From Leptolyngbya cf. ectocarpi LEGE 11479 (GTDB taxonomy: Bacteria; Cyanobacteriota; Cyanobacteriia; Phormidesmidales; Phormidesmidaceae): a DNA stretch of 64,000 nucleotides. The stretch spans positions 26,183-90,182 of the forward strand of contig NZ_JADEXP010000001.1 of the NCBI RefSeq assembly GCF_015207065.1, read 5' to 3'. Below the pieces are notes generated by a model. The model made no database searches. It was not told where the DNA came from and saw only the letters and a list, made by a program, of their open reading frames with translations. The position numbers were made by a program, and so were the translations under genes. Shown one piece after another: positions 17,069 to 25,182 of the stretch (position 1 is its first letter; every line of letters begins with the position of its first letter).

Positions 17069-19024
17069 ATGGCGAAAAAAACCAAGAAGAAGAAAAAACT
17101 GAAGCAAGCCGTGCTCGGTTTTGGCAGCCAGTCGTTAACTACGGAGCTAGCTCAGGTTGAGGCTCTGCTGCGTCGAGAGCAATGGACAGAGGCTCATTCT
17201 CTTCTAACCCGGCTAAAAACTGCTCATCCTGAGAACCTGGATGTGTTGACCTCTTTGCTAGAGGTTTATTTCGAGCTGGGACAGCTACACCAGTATCAGG
17301 CTACCTGCGTAGAATTTTTGGCCCTCAAACCCAACGATGCCAGGGTGAATTTTTTGCTGGGGTATGCCTATGTGCTCAACTACTATCCTCTGCTAGGAGT
17401 ACAACAATATCGCTATGCTATTGAGCGCTGGCCCGAGCACGTGGGTAGTGTTGAAGGTAAAGAACATCTAGCCATGATTGAGCCCAATTTATCGGACGTT
17501 CTGGATGGCATGGGGCTTAACCATCCGGATGATTGGGAGATAGGCATCCTTTACGAGCAGACCCGAGCCTATACTGAGACCGATCAGTGCCAAAAGGCCA
17601 TTGCAACGGCCCAGACTCTCCTCCAGCAGCGGCCTGACTTTGTGCCAGGTCACAACAGTTTGGCCACGGCCTACATGGCTAACGATCAGTATGAGGATGC
17701 GATCGCAACGCTTCAAACAACATTAGTCACCCACCCAGATAGTATTCTTCTGCGAGCAAATCTGGTGCGTTTTCTCTGTTTACGAGGGAATTTCACAGAC
17801 GCTGAAACCCATAAACCCCAATTGCTCGCCAACTCCAGCACCGATCTTGACGATCTAACCCGCAAGGCAGAAGCATTAGCCTACCTGGACGACATGGAGG
17901 CCATCGTAGATTTGCTGGCCAGCGTACCGCCAGATCCAGACCACGATAATCAACTGGTGGCATCCGGTCTCTTTCACCACTTGGTAGCTGTAGCCCTAGC
18001 TCGCCAAGGGAATCCTATAGCTGCCAGAAAACAGTGGAACCTAGCCCTAAAGCTATACCCGGATATGGAGGTGGCCAAAGAAAATCTAGATGATTTTGAC
18101 ATGATGCCCATCTTCAAAGAAGGGCCGTGGCCCTTTGAACTCAACAGCTGGGTGGAAAACGGCACATACCAAAACTTGCGACAGGTGGCCATAGCCATGA
18201 CTCCGGAACGAGACCCTCAACCGGCCCTGATCGCAGCTGTAGACACATTAATCACAAACTATCCGTTTATCAGCCAGCTAGTGTCAGTATGGCTAAAACG
18301 GGGTAGCCCTAGAGCCCGTATGCTAGCCATGGTGATTGCAAAAAGTTGCCCAAATGAGACCCATCTGGCAGCCGTCAATGAATTTGTTGCAGGAACGTTC
18401 GGGAGTGATTCTCAGCGATATCACATGGCATCCTACCTGGCCCATCGACAACAGCTCACGACAACCAAGCTTTGGCTCAATGGAGAATGGCATGAAAACC
18501 CACCGCTAGCGACCTATGACATTATTCCAGAACCTGTGGGCGTAAAATCCCCAGAAGCAGAAGAATTACTCCACAAGGCCTTAAAAAAGATTGCCCTGGA
18601 GTCTGCTAAAGCAGCAGAAATGGCAGAAACCTATTTAAAGCAAGCCTTAGACATAGAACCTAACAATCCTGCCTTACTCAATAATTTGGCCCTAGCTTAT
18701 ACCCACCAGCAGCGATTAAGCGAGTCTCGTCAGCTGACACAGCAAATCATTGACCAGCATCCTGACGATTTGGATAGTCGAGTGGCCATGGCCCAGCTCT
18801 ATCTACAAGAAGAGAATCTAGAAGCAGCTGAAACTATTATCGATCAGTTACTAAGCCGTTCCAGTTTTACTGAGGACGACTTAGTAAGCCTGATGCTGAC
18901 CCGCAGTCGATTGCTCATGCTGCAAGGCCAAGAAAATATGGCTCGACTATGGTTTCAGGAAGTACTGCCTACGGTGAGAGAGCATCCATTGTTGCAACAG
19001 CTGGGATTTGGGCACAGCGGATAA
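17069..19024 (+). CDS. tetratricopeptide-repeat protein
   Basis: A soluble protein of about 651 residues built from TPR helices. Clear repeat blocks include the N-terminal LLRREQWTEAHSLLTRLKTAHPENLDVL, a central array around PGHNSLATAYMANDQYEDAI, and a C-terminal array (EIEPNNPALLNNLALAYTHQ-like, then DDLDSRVAMAQLYLQEENLEAAE). It starts with a lysine-rich tag (MAKKTKKKKKLKQ). An ATG at 17000 would add 23 residues that look unlike the family, so I chose 17069. It is probably a protein-protein scaffold. No enzymatic domain is visible and the partners are unknown. Confidence 0.88.
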   Translation: MAKKTKKKKKLKQAVLGFGSQSLTTELAQVEALLRREQWTEAHSLLTRLKTAHPENLDVLTSLLEVYFELGQLHQYQATCVEFLALKPNDARVNFLLGYAYVLNYYPLLGVQQYRYAIERWPEHVGSVEGKEHLAMIEPNLSDVLDGMGLNHPDDWEIGILYEQTRAYTETDQCQKAIATAQTLLQQRPDFVPGHNSLATAYMANDQYEDAIATLQTTLVTHPDSILLRANLVRFLCLRGNFTDAETHKPQLLANSSTDLDDLTRKAEALAYLDDMEAIVDLLASVPPDPDHDNQLVASGLFHHLVAVALARQGNPIAARKQWNLALKLYPDMEVAKENLDDFDMMPIFKEGPWPFELNSWVENGTYQNLRQVAIAMTPERDPQPALIAAVDTLITNYPFISQLVSVWLKRGSPRARMLAMVIAKSCPNETHLAAVNEFVAGTFGSDSQRYHMASYLAHRQQLTTTKLWLNGEWHENPPLATYDIIPEPVGVKSPEAEELLHKALKKIALESAKAAEMAETYLKQALDIEPNNPALLNNLALAYTHQQRLSESRQLTQQIIDQHPDDLDSRVAMAQLYLQEENLEAAETIIDQLLSRSSFTEDDLVSLMLTRSRLLMLQGQENMARLWFQEVLPTVREHPLLQQLGFGHSG

Positions 19025-19328
19025 ATTGCCGTTGCTGCCCTGCCAAGGGTAAACTAATGCGCAGCCATCAAAGTTTTACACGCTAGCACCTGTAGATCTT
19101 CTGAAACACCCTTTGGGTGAGTGAATAACTAAGCATGTATTAGCTATATCCCGGTTTATAAGCTGAATTTATGCCATTGCTGATTTAGAGGCTGAAATTG
19201 CTCTGTCTGAAGGACTGGGTACCAGCATCTTTTGGGTAGAGCCAAACCAGAGATCAGCAATGCCAAATTTATACTCCGCATTTGGAATAGCAAGATTCTC
19301 CTTTTTTGGATATCGCTTTTTGAAACCT
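19025..19328. other. intergenic region before the GHL10 gene
   Basis: About 300 bp lie between two genes on the same strand. A 9-bp inverted repeat (attgctgat at about 19175 and atcagcaat at about 19253) spans roughly 80 bp. An in-frame upstream ATG at 19260 would extend the GHL10 protein, but the extension has no signal-peptide character. No other gene is seen. Confidence 0.4.
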
Positions 19329-20546
19329 ATGAACTCATCCATCCGGCGTTGGAAACCATTATCGCTGCTGCTCTTTGGGCTATCGCTCCTAGCCGCCGTT
19401 ACTCTACATTCGTTTAGGCCAGCAATGGCCATGGTTCGGTCAGCTCCGATGCCAGAAATTCGCGGTGTATGGCTCACCACCAACGATACCGATGTGCTGG
19501 TGGATCAGCCCAAGTTGCATAACGCCATTGACCAGCTGGCTGAACTCAATTTCAATACCCTTTATCCAGTGGTCTGGAATGGGGGCTACACCTCATTTGA
19601 TAGTGGAACGGCGCGGCAAGCAGGCATTCAGCACTTTACCCGGCGAGGTATACAGGACTATGACATTCTCGAGGAGTTAACCACCAAAGCTCACAGTCAA
19701 GGGATGTCGGTCATACCGTGGTTTGAATTTGGGTTTATGGCCCCCGCTACCTCCGAACTGGCGACCCTCCACAGGAGCTGGCTGAGTGAAAAATCTAACG
19801 GTAGCTACATCGACACCACCAGAGAAGGGGGTGACATGGTCTGGCTCAATCCATACAAGCCCGAGGTGCAGCAGTTTATCACCCATATGCTGCTAGAGCT
19901 GATCAGTCGCTACGATGTGGATGGTGTGCAATTTGACGATCATTTTATTTTGCCAGTGGAGTTTGGCTATGACAGCTATACCCGCGCACTATATAAAGAC
20001 GAAACTGGCAAAGACATACCCAACGACCCCCACAATCCTAGCTGGGTCAAATGGCGTGCCGATAAATTAACGGCATTTGTTAAAACCCTGAATGCAGATC
20101 TGAAAGCTCGACGACGTGACATTATTTTCTCAGTTGCGCCTAATCCCTACCAATATGCCTACAAGGGCCAGCTGCAAGACTGGCTGACCTGGGTACGTCA
20201 GGGATGGGTGGACGAACTCATTGTGCAAATCTATCGCAACAATCTGGATAGCTTTCGTCAGCAGCTCTATACGGCATCCGTACGGGAAACCCAGCAAAAA
20301 ATTCCCACAGCAGCGGGAATTCTAACAGGACTTAGAAATTCGCCTGTGCCCATTAGATTTATTGAGTCAAAAGTGCGGGCAGCCCGTGCGTCTGGATTGG
20401 GTGTGACATTTTTCTTTTATGAAAGCCTTTGGGAAGATGCGCCTGAACCGGCAGATACACGCCAGGCAAGTTTTAAGGAGCTGTTTGCAACACCGGCCCA
20501 GCGGACGGAGCATCGGGCGAATTCCCGTCTACCCGCGCTATCCTAA
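19329..20546 (+). CDS. secreted glycosyl-hydrolase-like family 10 (GHL10) protein
   Basis: The product of about 405 residues has a signal peptide or N-terminal anchor (RRWKPLSLLLFGLSLLAAV). The GHL10/DUF187 TIM-barrel follows, marked by EIRGVWLTTNDTDVL, FNTLYPVVWNGGYT, PWFEFGFM, WLNPYKPEVQQFI and DGVQFDDHF. The last contains the acidic pair usually taken as catalytic. GHL10 proteins are thought to cleave polysaccharides or act on peptidoglycan side structures at the cell surface. The exact substrate is not known. I chose ATG 19329 over 19260 because it puts the signal peptide at the N-terminus. It is followed at 34 bp by ndbB in the same direction. Confidence 0.88.
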   Translation: MNSSIRRWKPLSLLLFGLSLLAAVTLHSFRPAMAMVRSAPMPEIRGVWLTTNDTDVLVDQPKLHNAIDQLAELNFNTLYPVVWNGGYTSFDSGTARQAGIQHFTRRGIQDYDILEELTTKAHSQGMSVIPWFEFGFMAPATSELATLHRSWLSEKSNGSYIDTTREGGDMVWLNPYKPEVQQFITHMLLELISRYDVDGVQFDDHFILPVEFGYDSYTRALYKDETGKDIPNDPHNPSWVKWRADKLTAFVKTLNADLKARRRDIIFSVAPNPYQYAYKGQLQDWLTWVRQGWVDELIVQIYRNNLDSFRQQLYTASVRETQQKIPTAAGILTGLRNSPVPIRFIESKVRAARASGLGVTFFFYESLWEDAPEPADTRQASFKELFATPAQRTEHRANSRLPALS

Positions 20547-20580
20547 TAACCTGTAACCCATAGTTGTTAGTGATAGCTTA

Positions 20581-21777
20581 ATGGCAGTATCAAACCAGCG
20601 TGTTGTGATTTTGGGCGGTGGCTTCGGCGGCCTCTATACGGCCTTGGCCCTGAGTAAACTGCCATGGGATAAGACAGCAAAACCAGAAATCACACTGGTA
20701 GATCAGCGAGATCGCTTTTTGTTTGCCCCGTTGCTATATGAGTTGGTAACTGACGAGCTGCAAACGTGGGAGATTGCCCCCCCCTATACAGAGCTGCTAG
20801 CAGGGACCGGCATCCAGTTTCACCAGAGTGGCGTAGCGCATATCGACACTGGGGCAAATTCAGTCTGTTTGCAAGATGATACTGTCCTGCCCTACGACCG
20901 GCTGGTACTGGCTCTCGGGGGTGAAACCCCGATGGATATGGCATCGGGTGTCAAGGAGCATGCGATCGCATTTCGCACCCTTAACGATGCCTATACCCTC
21001 AAAGAACGTCTGCGTGTCATAGAAAGCTCCGATGCCGATAAAATTCGGGTGGCTGTTGTCGGCGGCGGCTATAGCGGCGTAGAGCTAGTGTGCAAACTTG
21101 CAGAGCGCCTCGGGGAACGCGGTCGTCTCCGCATTGTCGAGCACGGTACGGCCATCTTGCAAAACTCCCCAGAGTTTAATCAAAAAGCCGCCCAAGAGGC
21201 CCTCACCGAAAAGGGGGTTTGGATCGATTATGAAACCACTGTCACCGAAATCGGCGTAGACACGATCTCACTCAAGTACAAGGATGAAACTGATGTGCTG
21301 CCCGTGGATCTCGTACTCTGGACCGTCGGCAATCAAGTCAATCCCCTCATCACCAGCCTGCCCTTCGAAAAAAATGAGCGTCAGCAGCTCAAAATTCAAC
21401 CCACGCTACAGCTGGTGGGTCAAGCGCATATCTTTGCCCTAGGTGACCTAGCCGATGGCAAAGATGCCGATGGCAACAAGGTACCCACCACCGCCCAAGC
21501 GGCCCTGCAACAGGCCGACTACACCGCTTGGAATATTTGGGCATCGCTGACGGGGCGCCCTCCTTTACCCTTTAGATATCAACACCTCGGTGAAATGATG
21601 ACCCTGGGTAGTGACACGGCCACACTGACCGGACTGGGGCTAAAACTGGACGGCACCGCAGCCCATATTGCTCGACGCTTAACCTATCTCTATCGGATGC
21701 CCACCTTTGAACATCAGCTACGGGTAGGTCTCAACTGGGTAAGTCAGCCGTTGAGAGACCTGTTATCAGTATCCTAA
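20581..21777 (+). CDS. ndbB: type II NAD(P)H dehydrogenase, NdbB-like (demethylphylloquinone reductase type)
   Basis: A 398-residue two-dinucleotide-fold flavoprotein. The FAD-binding GGGFGGLYTALAL lies at residues 12-24, and the NAD(P)H-binding VVGGGYSGVELVCKLAERLG at about 160-179. The FAD-closing motif HIFALGDLADGKD lies near 285, followed by PTTAQAALQQADY. The sequence closely matches what I remember of Synechocystis Slr1743 (NdbB), which reduces demethylphylloquinone in phylloquinone biosynthesis. Other Ndh-2 enzymes oxidise NAD(P)H for the plastoquinone pool. The assignment to NdbB rather than NdbA/C rests on the short length (no C-terminal extension) and the overall resemblance. Confidence 0.85.
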   Translation: MAVSNQRVVILGGGFGGLYTALALSKLPWDKTAKPEITLVDQRDRFLFAPLLYELVTDELQTWEIAPPYTELLAGTGIQFHQSGVAHIDTGANSVCLQDDTVLPYDRLVLALGGETPMDMASGVKEHAIAFRTLNDAYTLKERLRVIESSDADKIRVAVVGGGYSGVELVCKLAERLGERGRLRIVEHGTAILQNSPEFNQKAAQEALTEKGVWIDYETTVTEIGVDTISLKYKDETDVLPVDLVLWTVGNQVNPLITSLPFEKNERQQLKIQPTLQLVGQAHIFALGDLADGKDADGNKVPTTAQAALQQADYTAWNIWASLTGRPPLPFRYQHLGEMMTLGSDTATLTGLGLKLDGTAAHIARRLTYLYRMPTFEHQLRVGLNWVSQPLRDLLSVS

Positions 21778-21804
21778 AGACTGGTGTTTAGGATAAAGCT
21801 CTCT

Positions 21805-22482
21805 ATGGCACAGCCTAAAGTTATCTTCCTCGATGCGGTCGGTACTCTCTTCGGTGTTAGAGGCAGCGTTGGCGAAGTCTATCAAACCCTGGCGCAACAG
21901 GCAGGGGTAGACGCATCGGCCAAGGGCTTAGACCAGGCCTTTTACCGCAGCTTTGCGGCAGCTGATGGGATGGCGTTTCCCGATGTGTCAGCTGTAGAGA
22001 TTCCCCATCGTGAGTATTTATGGTGGTTGGACCTAGCCAAAGATACGTTTCAACGAGCAGACATCTTGAGTCAGTTCTCTGATTTTGAGGGCTTTTTTGA
22101 AGGGGTTTATCAGCACTTTGCCACAGCTGAGCCTTGGGAGGTCTACCCAGAGACCGTGAGTTCACTTCAGCGCTGGCAACGTATGGATATTACCCTGGGA
22201 ATTATTTCCAACTTTGATTCACGGATCTACGCGGTACTCGATGCGTTAGAACTGCGCCAGTATTTTCAGACGATTACTATCTCCACTGAGGCGGGGGCCG
22301 CCAAACCCGATCCGCTGATTTTTACCGCTGCCCTGCAAAAACACAGCTGCAGCCCCCAGGATGCGTGGCATGTGGGTGATAGCCGCAAAGATGACCTCAA
22401 AGGGGCTCAGGCTGCTGGTCTACGTGGCATCTGGCTCAAACGCCCCCAGCAAACCAGTATCCAATCACCCGTTTTACGATAG
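21805..22482 (+). CDS. HAD-IA family hydrolase
   Basis: The 225-residue protein has all haloacid-dehalogenase-superfamily motifs: motif I FLDAVGTLFG (nucleophile Asp; the second acid of DxD is replaced by Val, as in some HAD-IA members), motif II IISNFDSR, motif III Lys in GAAKPDP, and motif IV HVGDSRKDDLKGAQ. A helical cap lies between motifs I and II. It is probably a phosphatase for a small metabolite. The substrate is unknown. A GTG at 21784 would add seven residues, but ATG 21805 (MAQPKVIFLD) gives the normal compact N-terminus. It sits 27 bp after ndbB and may be co-transcribed with it. Confidence 0.9.
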   Translation: MAQPKVIFLDAVGTLFGVRGSVGEVYQTLAQQAGVDASAKGLDQAFYRSFAAADGMAFPDVSAVEIPHREYLWWLDLAKDTFQRADILSQFSDFEGFFEGVYQHFATAEPWEVYPETVSSLQRWQRMDITLGIISNFDSRIYAVLDALELRQYFQTITISTEAGAAKPDPLIFTAALQKHSCSPQDAWHVGDSRKDDLKGAQAAGLRGIWLKRPQQTSIQSPVLR

Positions 22483-22708
22483 AGACACCTCTGCCACAGT
22501 CAGCGTCCACTCTCAACGGCTGACCTCGTACCCTGTCATTTTGACTTTAGGTTTATTATGATCCGGCAAGGTTACCCTTACTGAAGAGGCATAGGAAATC
22601 TAGATCTATGCGATCGCTACCCTAAACTAAAGATTGAATTTGGTCTGGAGAATTCAGCCCACGCTACGCTTGTCGTTAACACCATCCCATCGTTTCTGGT
22701 CGTCAACT

Positions 22709-23257
22709 GTGTCTCAAAAACAGCAAAATCCCTGGATCGAAGGTCTACAGACTATTGGACTCAGCGTTGTACTCGCCCTTGGCATTCGCCAATTCGTGGC
22801 GGAAGCCCGCTATATTCCGTCCGAGTCCATGAAACCCACATTACAGATCAATGATCGCCTGGTGATTGAAAAGCTCAGCTATCGCTTTCAAGAGCCTCAA
22901 CGCGGTGACATTGTCGTTTTCTGGCCACCGTCAGAAATTGTGCCCGCTGGCCAGAAACGAGATGCATTTATCAAGAGGATTGTCGGGCTACCCGGTGACA
23001 CGGTAGCGGTCACGGATGGCGAGGTCTTGATCAACGATGAAGTCCAAGATGAAAGCTATATTCAAGCACCTCCTGACTACGAACAGGAGCCCGTCACCAT
23101 TCCCACAGGCAGCTACTTTGTTCTGGGGGACAATCGTAATGCCAGTTATGACAGCCATGCCTGGGATATTTCTAAACCCTTTGTGCCGGAGGATCAGATC
23201 ATTGGCAAGGCCGTCGTCCGATTTTGGCCCCTCACCCGGCTGGGTAGCTTAGATTAA
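22709..23257 (+). CDS. lepB: signal peptidase I (first of a tandem pair)
   Basis: A type I signal peptidase of about 182 residues that removes signal peptides at the outer face of the thylakoid or plasma membrane. It has one N-terminal membrane helix (TIGLSVVLALGIRQF), the catalytic serine in YIPSESMKPTL (S40) and the general-base lysine in FIKRIVGLPGD, then box E GDNRNASYDSHAW. A TTG at 22634 would add 25 residues. I prefer GTG 22709 because it mirrors the GTG start of the second copy. It is 63 bp upstream of a closely similar gene and clearly related to it by duplication. Confidence 0.92.
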   Translation: MSQKQQNPWIEGLQTIGLSVVLALGIRQFVAEARYIPSESMKPTLQINDRLVIEKLSYRFQEPQRGDIVVFWPPSEIVPAGQKRDAFIKRIVGLPGDTVAVTDGEVLINDEVQDESYIQAPPDYEQEPVTIPTGSYFVLGDNRNASYDSHAWDISKPFVPEDQIIGKAVVRFWPLTRLGSLD

Positions 23258-23320
23258 TCGGTAGTTTGGATTAAATTGATAATGTATTAGGGTGAGCCTA
23301 CGTTACCGGGGCCAATTTCT

Positions 23321-23905
23321 GTGGCTAATCAAAATCAAAACATCAAGCATTCAGAGACAAAAGGTTCAGATCCGAATATATGGCTCGAAAGTGTACAAAC
23401 AATCGGTCTTAGCGTAGTTCTAGCCCTAGGAATTCGTCAGTTTGTGGCCGAGGCCCGCTACATTCCGACGGGCTCGATGGAACCGACTCTGCAGGTTAAT
23501 GATCGCTTGGTCGTCGAGAAGATTAGCTATCTTTTCACCGTTCCCGATCGAGGCGATATTGTTGTTTTTTGGCCCCCCGAAGAATTAACCCCTGCAGGCC
23601 AGCCCCGCAACGCGTTTATTAAACGAGTGATTGGCCTACCTGGGGATACGCTAGCAGTTACAGATGGCCAAGTATTCATCAATGATGAACCTATTGATGA
23701 ACGGTATATCAAAGCACCTCCCAACTATGAGTGGGGGCCTAAAACTGTTCCTAAAGAGAGCTATCTTGTTTTTGGAGACAACCGCAACAATAGTGTTGAC
23801 AGCCATGCATGGCCCCGTCCGTTTCTACCAGAAGATCAGATTATTGGTAAAGCTGTGGTTAGGTTTTGGCCCCCCAACCGGGTGGGGTTACTCAAACGGG
23901 ATTAG
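23321..23905 (+). CDS. lepB: signal peptidase I (second of a tandem pair)
   Basis: A 194-residue signal peptidase I very similar to its upstream neighbour from the membrane helix onwards (SVVLALGIRQFVAEARYIP is shared exactly). The catalytic serine is in YIPTGSMEPTL (S52), and the lysine is in FIKRVIGLPGD. Differences cluster near the active site (TGSMEP here, SESMKP in the first copy) and at the C-terminus, so the two may differ in substrate choice or membrane location. The start is GTG 23321. The last 4 bp overlap the convergent dihydroorotase-like gene. Confidence 0.93.
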   Translation: MANQNQNIKHSETKGSDPNIWLESVQTIGLSVVLALGIRQFVAEARYIPTGSMEPTLQVNDRLVVEKISYLFTVPDRGDIVVFWPPEELTPAGQPRNAFIKRVIGLPGDTLAVTDGQVFINDEPIDERYIKAPPNYEWGPKTVPKESYLVFGDNRNNSVDSHAWPRPFLPEDQIIGKAVVRFWPPNRVGLLKRD

Positions 23906-25155
23906 ACCCAAATGTGTTTGGCCTGCCCCTGGATAGCTTGATCCCCGTAGGGCGTGTTGAGTATGTCACAGCCTAGGATTTCTGACGTGGCTGTCCAAGT
24001 ATGGTTCGGGTCAAATAAGACTAGATTTGCAGGCGAACCGATCTCGATCGATGCGGGTTCCAGACCTAGACACTGAGAGGGTTGTAGGCTGAGATAATTC
24101 CATAGCTGTAAGGCGCTCCACCGTTGGGTGGCCACAAACGTTTGCCAGAGAACAGGCAAGGCTAACTGTAGACCGACGGTCCCAGGCGGGGCAACGCTAA
24201 AGGGAACGGCTTTTTCTTCATAGGTATGGGCACAGTGATCGACTGCGATCGCATCCAATGTCCCATCCTCTAACCCAGCAATCAGGGCTGAGCGATCCTC
24301 AGGCGTACCTAGCGGTGGTGCTAACCGCAGGCTGGGGGCATAGCTGTCTAACTCAGCGGTGCTAAAAAGCAAATGCAGCCACGTCACACTAGCCGTAATC
24401 GGCAGACCGTCAGACTTGGCTCTACGGATCAGCTCAACACCGCGAGCGGTGGAAATCCGCATCAGATGCACCGGTCGTTGCACCATAGCCACGTCCTCTA
24501 GGAGGGCGGTGAGCGGTATGGTTTCGGCAGTGATCGGCAGCCCCGAAAGACCTAAACGAATGGCATCTGGACCATCACGGCAGACGCCAGATTGCGTGCG
24601 ATCGCACGCCCACAGAGCTAATGGTAGCGACAGCGGCTGAGTATATTCCAATAACCGCTGTACCAGCCGTTTATTAGTCAGAGACTGCCCATCAGCAAAC
24701 CCCACCACCCCCGCCGCGCTCAACTCCATCAAATCCGTCAATTGCTCACCCTGGGTGCCTCGGGTAATCGCTCCCCAAGGGAGCACTTGCGGCTCGCCCG
24801 CACCGTGGGTCAGACGCAGCATGAGCTGAGCCGGACTGTCCATCGCAGGCACCGTATTAGGCAAAATCCCCACTCGAGTAAACCCACCCTGAGCCGCAGC
24901 CTGCAGCAGCTGTTCTAGGGTCTCTCGCGATTCGTGACCGGGTTCACCCGTTTGGCTATACAGATCCACCAGCCCCGGCCCCAAAACACAACCCTGGCCA
25001 TCAACCTCGCAGATACCATCATCAATAACATCGCCAGCGATCTCAAGCGACGGCCCCATCGCCTGGATGACGCCATCGCGTATCAATACATCCCCAAGCT
25101 GATCGCGCTGATTTAGCGGATCCAGTATGCGGACCTTTCGTATCCAGCTATCCAT
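23902..25155 (-). CDS. dihydroorotase-like amidohydrolase lacking metal-binding histidines
   Basis: The 417-residue protein follows the class I dihydroorotase fold: GPGLVDLYSQTGEPG, GGFTRVGILPNTVP, VVGFADGQS, ISTARGVELIRRAK, LRLAPPLGTPEDR and DAIAVDHCAHTYEEK. The catalytic zinc ligands are largely gone. The HxH pair is Tyr66/Gln68. The His of the carbamoyl-side strand (AHCED in Bacillus PyrC) is replaced in LALWACD, and the His of CHVST is Arg in LMRIST. The two Asp ligands remain. It is therefore probably a non-catalytic partner (compare the inactive PyrC' subunits that stabilise aspartate transcarbamoylase) or an enzyme with a changed reaction. It converges on lepB with a 4-bp overlap. Confidence 0.85.
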   Translation of the reverse strand: MDSWIRKVRILDPLNQRDQLGDVLIRDGVIQAMGPSLEIAGDVIDDGICEVDGQGCVLGPGLVDLYSQTGEPGHESRETLEQLLQAAAQGGFTRVGILPNTVPAMDSPAQLMLRLTHGAGEPQVLPWGAITRGTQGEQLTDLMELSAAGVVGFADGQSLTNKRLVQRLLEYTQPLSLPLALWACDRTQSGVCRDGPDAIRLGLSGLPITAETIPLTALLEDVAMVQRPVHLMRISTARGVELIRRAKSDGLPITASVTWLHLLFSTAELDSYAPSLRLAPPLGTPEDRSALIAGLEDGTLDAIAVDHCAHTYEEKAVPFSVAPPGTVGLQLALPVLWQTFVATQRWSALQLWNYLSLQPSQCLGLEPASIEIGSPANLVLFDPNHTWTATSEILGCDILNTPYGDQAIQGQAKHIWV

Positions 25156-25182
25156 GATTTTTAGGACTTCTCAACCGTTACC

